From NCBI GenBank assembly GCA_000402075.1, contig ARWO01000032.1, positions 62,001 to 126,000 of the forward strand: DNA of 64,000 nt. Direction: 5' to 3'. Both the position numbers and the translations under genes were made by a program. The stretch comes from Thaumarchaeota archaeon SCGC AAA007-O23. Lineage in GTDB: Archaea > Thermoproteota > Nitrososphaeria > Nitrososphaerales > Nitrosopumilaceae. Positions 61,204-64,000 of the stretch are shown here, in pieces; the stretch's first letter is position 1, and every line of letters begins with the position of its first letter. Below the pieces are notes generated by a model that saw nothing but the letters and a program-made list of their open reading frames with translations, searched no databases and was not told where the DNA came from.

Positions 61204-62787
61204 ATGACAAAGGACAAGACAAAAACTAAGGAATTTGTAACTGATTCTAACATACCAGTTAAACCAATTTACAACCAATCAAAAAATTCAAAGGAGAGCC
61301 CTGGGAAATATCCATTTACACGAGGAATTCATTCTGGAATGTATCGTGACAGACTTTGGACAATGCGTCAATATTCTGGCTTTGGGGATGCTGCACAGTC
61401 AAACAAGCGTTACAAATTCATGCTGGATAGTGGTCAGACTGGACTTTCAATGGCATTTGATTTACCTACGCAAATTGGACATGATCCAGATTCATCACAT
61501 GCTGAAGGTGAGGTTGGTAAAGTTGGCGTATCAATCGCATCGCTAAAAGACATGCAAACTGCATTCAACGGAATTAATCTAGGAAAGGCTTCAACCTCTA
61601 TGACAATTAATGCAACTGCATCAACACTTCTAGCATACTATATTGCTGTGGGAAAGTCACAAGGAATTTCAAGTAAGGAACTTAGGGGTACAACTCAAAA
61701 TGATATATTGAAAGAGTATGTTGCTCGGAATACCTACATCTACCCTCCACAACCATCTATGAGGATAATAGGTGATATGATTGGTTATTGTGCAAAAAAT
61801 GTACCACAATGGTATCCAATTTCAATTTCAGGTTATCACATGCGTGAAGCAGGTTCAACTGCAGTACAGGAAATTGCATTTACAATCGCAAATGGAATTG
61901 AATACATTCAAACATGTATAGACCGTGGATTGAAAATTGATGACTTTGCACCAAGGCTTTCATTTTTCTTTTGTTGTACGATAGAATTTTTTGAAGAAGT
62001 TGCAAAGTTTAGAACTGCAAGAAAAATATACGCAAAAATTCTAAAGGAAAGATTTCATGCAAAAAATCCTAAATCTTTACAGCTTAGATTTCATACTCAG
62101 ACAAGTGGCGAATCATTAACAGCACAGCAGCCTGACAATAACATCGTTCGTGTGGCAGTACAAGCAATGGCTGCAGTTCTTGGTGGAACACAATCACTCC
62201 ATACAAATTCAAGAGATGAAGCATTAGCACTACCTTCACAAGAGGCGGCAAAGATTGCATTACGGACACAGCAGATTATTGGATATGAGAGTGGGATAAC
62301 AAAGACTGTTGATCCAATGGCTGGTTCATATTACATGGAATCACTTTGTGATGAAATTGAAGAACAAGTATGGGATTATCTCAAAAAAATTGATAAGATG
62401 GGTGGTGCACTTAAGGCAATTGAGAAGGGATATTTCCAATCAGAAATTAGACAAAACGCGTATCGACTCAAGAAAGAAGTAGATAATGATCAACGTATAC
62501 TAGTGGGTGTCAACAAATTTACTGAAAAATCTGAAAAGAAACAGAACCTCCTTCGAATAGACGATTCACTAGGAAAAAAACAGGAAAAAGCAATAAAACA
62601 ACTTAGAAATTCACGTGATAATAAAAAAACAGAATACGCTTTATCAAAAATGCAGAAAGCTGCTGAAACTGACAAAAACTTGATGCCATTTATTTTAGAT
62701 GCTGTGCTGACATATGCTACAACCGGTGAGATTAGTAATACACTCAGAGAAGTTTTTGGTGTATATAGACCAAAGGAGGTATTCTAA
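61204..62787 (+). CDS. mcmA: Methylmalonyl-CoA mutase, large (catalytic) subunit
   Basis: 527 residues, TIM-barrel only, no B12 domain. Active-site Tyr in TMRQYSGFG and Arg in PSMRIIGDMIGY match methylmalonyl-CoA-specific mutases rather than isobutyryl or hydroxyisobutyryl forms (which change these). Other blocks: SGYHMREAGSTAVQEIAFTI, RFHTQTSGESLTAQQP and GGTQSLHTNSRDEALALP. Needs the separate cobalamin subunit at 56684-57106. Operon meaB-mcmA-mce; overlaps mce by 1 nt. Confidence 0.95.
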   Translation: MTKDKTKTKEFVTDSNIPVKPIYNQSKNSKESPGKYPFTRGIHSGMYRDRLWTMRQYSGFGDAAQSNKRYKFMLDSGQTGLSMAFDLPTQIGHDPDSSHAEGEVGKVGVSIASLKDMQTAFNGINLGKASTSMTINATASTLLAYYIAVGKSQGISSKELRGTTQNDILKEYVARNTYIYPPQPSMRIIGDMIGYCAKNVPQWYPISISGYHMREAGSTAVQEIAFTIANGIEYIQTCIDRGLKIDDFAPRLSFFFCCTIEFFEEVAKFRTARKIYAKILKERFHAKNPKSLQLRFHTQTSGESLTAQQPDNNIVRVAVQAMAAVLGGTQSLHTNSRDEALALPSQEAAKIALRTQQIIGYESGITKTVDPMAGSYYMESLCDEIEEQVWDYLKKIDKMGGALKAIEKGYFQSEIRQNAYRLKKEVDNDQRILVGVNKFTEKSEKKQNLLRIDDSLGKKQEKAIKQLRNSRDNKKTEYALSKMQKAAETDKNLMPFILDAVLTYATTGEISNTLREVFGVYRPKEVF

Positions 62788-63179
62788 TGAAAATAAATCA
62801 TGTTGCTATTGCAGTAGAAAATGTTGAGGATGCAGTTAAGACCTACCAAGATGCGCTTGATATCAAAAGTGTTGAATTTGAAACTGTAGAATCTGAGGGT
62901 GTTAAAGTTGCAATACTTCATTTAGAAAATGCAAACATAGAACTTATGGAACCTACAAATGACTCAAGTCCTATAAGGAAGTTTTTAGAAAAACGTGGAA
63001 GTGGGTTACATCATATAGCTCTTGAAACTCCAAATATTGAAGGCGAGGTTTCGAGGATGGAAGGGTGTGGTATACAATTCTTGGGAAAAATTAGAGACGG
63101 TTCAGCTGGAACTAAAGTAACATTCATTCATCCGAAATCTCTGAATGGTGTTTTAACAGAGCTCTGTTCTAATGGATAG
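62787..63179 (+). CDS. mce: Methylmalonyl-CoA epimerase
   Basis: 130 residues, VOC fold. Converts (S)- to (R)-methylmalonyl-CoA so that the mutase can act. Metal ligands His in INHVAIAV and HHIALE, and Glu near the C-terminus (VLTELC), plus IELMEPTND. ATG overlaps the mutase stop by 1 nt. Completes the operon with meaB and mcmA. Confidence 0.94.
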   Translation: MKINHVAIAVENVEDAVKTYQDALDIKSVEFETVESEGVKVAILHLENANIELMEPTNDSSPIRKFLEKRGSGLHHIALETPNIEGEVSRMEGCGIQFLGKIRDGSAGTKVTFIHPKSLNGVLTELCSNG

Positions 63180-63417
63180 CTGTGGTAGGAGTACAGAATA
63201 TCGTCACGGAAAGACATATGATGAATGTAAACAATTAGCCGAGGATTTTACTACTCAACTAAAGCCAAAAATCGGTGAAGATGGTAAGCTAGCATGGTCA
63301 GTCTTATTGGAAACTGTAAATCATGATGAATTGGTATACAAGCTTACCCTCAAATATCTTAGACGAGATGGATATGATATAGGAAATAGAGAAAATCCGG
63401 AAATTAAAAAACTCTGA
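63172..63417 (+). CDS. Small protein downstream of mce, unknown function
   Basis: 81 residues, overlaps the 3' end of mce by 8 nt, so likely same transcript. Mixed charge with a YRHGKTYDECKQLAEDF start and a basic TLKYLRRDGYDIGN end. No domain recognised. Coupling to the epimerase suggests an accessory part in the mutase pathway, but this is only context. Confidence 0.65.
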   Translation: MDSCGRSTEYRHGKTYDECKQLAEDFTTQLKPKIGEDGKLAWSVLLETVNHDELVYKLTLKYLRRDGYDIGNRENPEIKKL

Positions 63418-63418
63418 C

Positions 63419-63955
63419 TCACATCATTTTTAGCAAATCAGACGAGGTAATTATTCCTATAATTTTGGAATTTTTTTCTACAAGAACACAACCAGAAATT
63501 CTAGTTAATTGTGATAGTGCATTTGCAGGGAATTCAAAATCAATTACAGGTGGCTTTGGGTTCATCACATTTTTAATTTTAGTGTCCTTACGCTCTGTGT
63601 ATTCATTAACAATATCAATAGTAACTAATCCCTTTAGTTCACCTTCATCAAAAACTGGTATCTGATCAATTGTTTTTTCATGCATTTTTTTTCCTGCTTC
63701 ACGGATGGTGTTACTAGGTACTAGTCTAACTATTTTTTCACTACAGATATCACCTGCTTTACGCGTTGATGTTTGGCCTTCAAGTTTTGCTAAACTTTCA
63801 AAAATTTTCTTTGCAGTGTTGTATGATGGCTTGCATCTCCCTGATTCTATTTGGTTTATCATGGACGTGCTAACACCAGTCATAATAGCCAACTTTTTTT
63901 GCGTCATGTTCAGCTTTTTTCTTTCTTCCTTTATCGTTTCCAGGCTTGGTAGCAT
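63419..63955 (-). CDS. HTH (XRE-type) regulator with CBS domain pair
   Basis: 178 residues. N-terminal helix-turn-helix (about 7-60, MTQKKLAIMTGVSTSMINQI), then two CBS motifs (about 68-178) with IPVFDEGELKGLVTI and KIIGIITSSDLLKMM. Archaeal proteins of this layout sense adenine nucleotides and regulate metabolism. Convergent with the mce operon. Target genes unknown; the adjacent operon is a candidate only. Confidence 0.9.
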   Translation of the reverse strand: MLPSLETIKEERKKLNMTQKKLAIMTGVSTSMINQIESGRCKPSYNTAKKIFESLAKLEGQTSTRKAGDICSEKIVRLVPSNTIREAGKKMHEKTIDQIPVFDEGELKGLVTIDIVNEYTERKDTKIKNVMNPKPPVIDFEFPANALSQLTRISGCVLVEKNSKIIGIITSSDLLKMM

Positions 63956-64000
63956 AATTATCTACTAAACTTTCATTATAAAAATTTTAGTATTACTTAA

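Noticed and set aside
1..64000. Search for tRNA, rRNA, CRISPR arrays, transposases and integrases
   Set aside because: None was recognised by eye; intergenic gaps are short and no direct repeats with equal spacers were found.

Overview
The window looks like a chromosomal segment of a low-GC (A+T-rich by eye) ammonia-oxidising-type archaeon of the Nitrososphaerota/Thaumarchaeota, most likely the Nitrosopumilales. The evidence is an archaeal information-processing set (Alba, TFB, archaeal-type ProRS, an MSCREEN of archaeal families such as deoxyhypusine synthase, proteasome beta and DRG/YchF-type GTPases), a CdvA-like division protein, methylmalonyl-CoA mutase/epimerase/MeaB as used in the thaumarchaeal 3-hydroxypropionate/4-hydroxybutyrate cycle, and secreted proteins carrying the WIKNNAGWW-type module. 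Genes are densely packed on both strands. I see no rRNA, tRNA, CRISPR array, transposase, integrase or prophage, so this reads as core chromosome. Many starts lie about 25-30 nt behind a TATA-like box, which implies leaderless mRNAs; I used this spacing to choose several starts.

Layout. 0-6 kb: Alba with a repetitive acidic N-terminal tail (cut by the window edge), deoxyhypusine synthase, inositol-phosphate synthase and SMC. 6-10 kb: a secreted protein, an orphan oligopeptide-type ABC ATPase and a convergent egtD/egtB pair for ergothioneine. 10-13 kb: prolyl-tRNA synthetase with two small genes, one a 34-residue Cys-rich protein, then a Lys-rich chromatin-like protein. 13-21 kb: HAD phosphatase, CofE (coenzyme F420), PHP phosphoesterase, then sulfur and redox genes (TusA-like, thioredoxin reductase, Thi4, siroheme sulfite/nitrite reductase, two-domain rhodanese). 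21-29 kb: TPR protein, an archaeal collagen-like protein with 70 Gly-X-Y triplets, DRG GTPase, phosphoglycolate phosphatase, ArgRS and a large secreted pentapeptide-repeat protein.

29-41 kb: a possible C/D-box RNA, tRNA m1A methyltransferase, NAD(P)HX dehydratase, M20 peptidase, a proteasome beta subunit lacking Thr1, homoserine dehydrogenase, MsrB, a double-domain ThyX-like protein, CdvA, acetyl-CoA synthetase and a PTPS/QueD homologue. 41-50 kb: Lrp-type sensor domain, TFB, a secreted TPR/metzincin protease, biotin ligase, YchF-like GTPase, CysRS and NAD synthetase. 50-64 kb: Rieske ferredoxin, S-adenosylhomocysteine hydrolase, MetRS, an EF-Tu-like protein without GTPase motifs, IlvC, the B12 subunit of methylmalonyl-CoA mutase, M1 aminopeptidase, and the meaB-mcm-mce operon.

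How they fit together: the mutase, epimerase, MeaB, biotin ligase (for the acetyl/propionyl-CoA carboxylase) and acetyl-CoA synthetase belong to central carbon fixation and acyl-CoA metabolism. The 15-21 kb block can supply and move reduced sulfur, and its Thi4 has no obvious donor cysteine, so it may use free sulfide. The least explained items are the collagen-like protein, the shared WIKNNAGWW modules, the Thr1-less proteasome subunit, the EF-Tu-like pseudo-GTPase, the tandem ThyX protein and several microproteins with good promoters.
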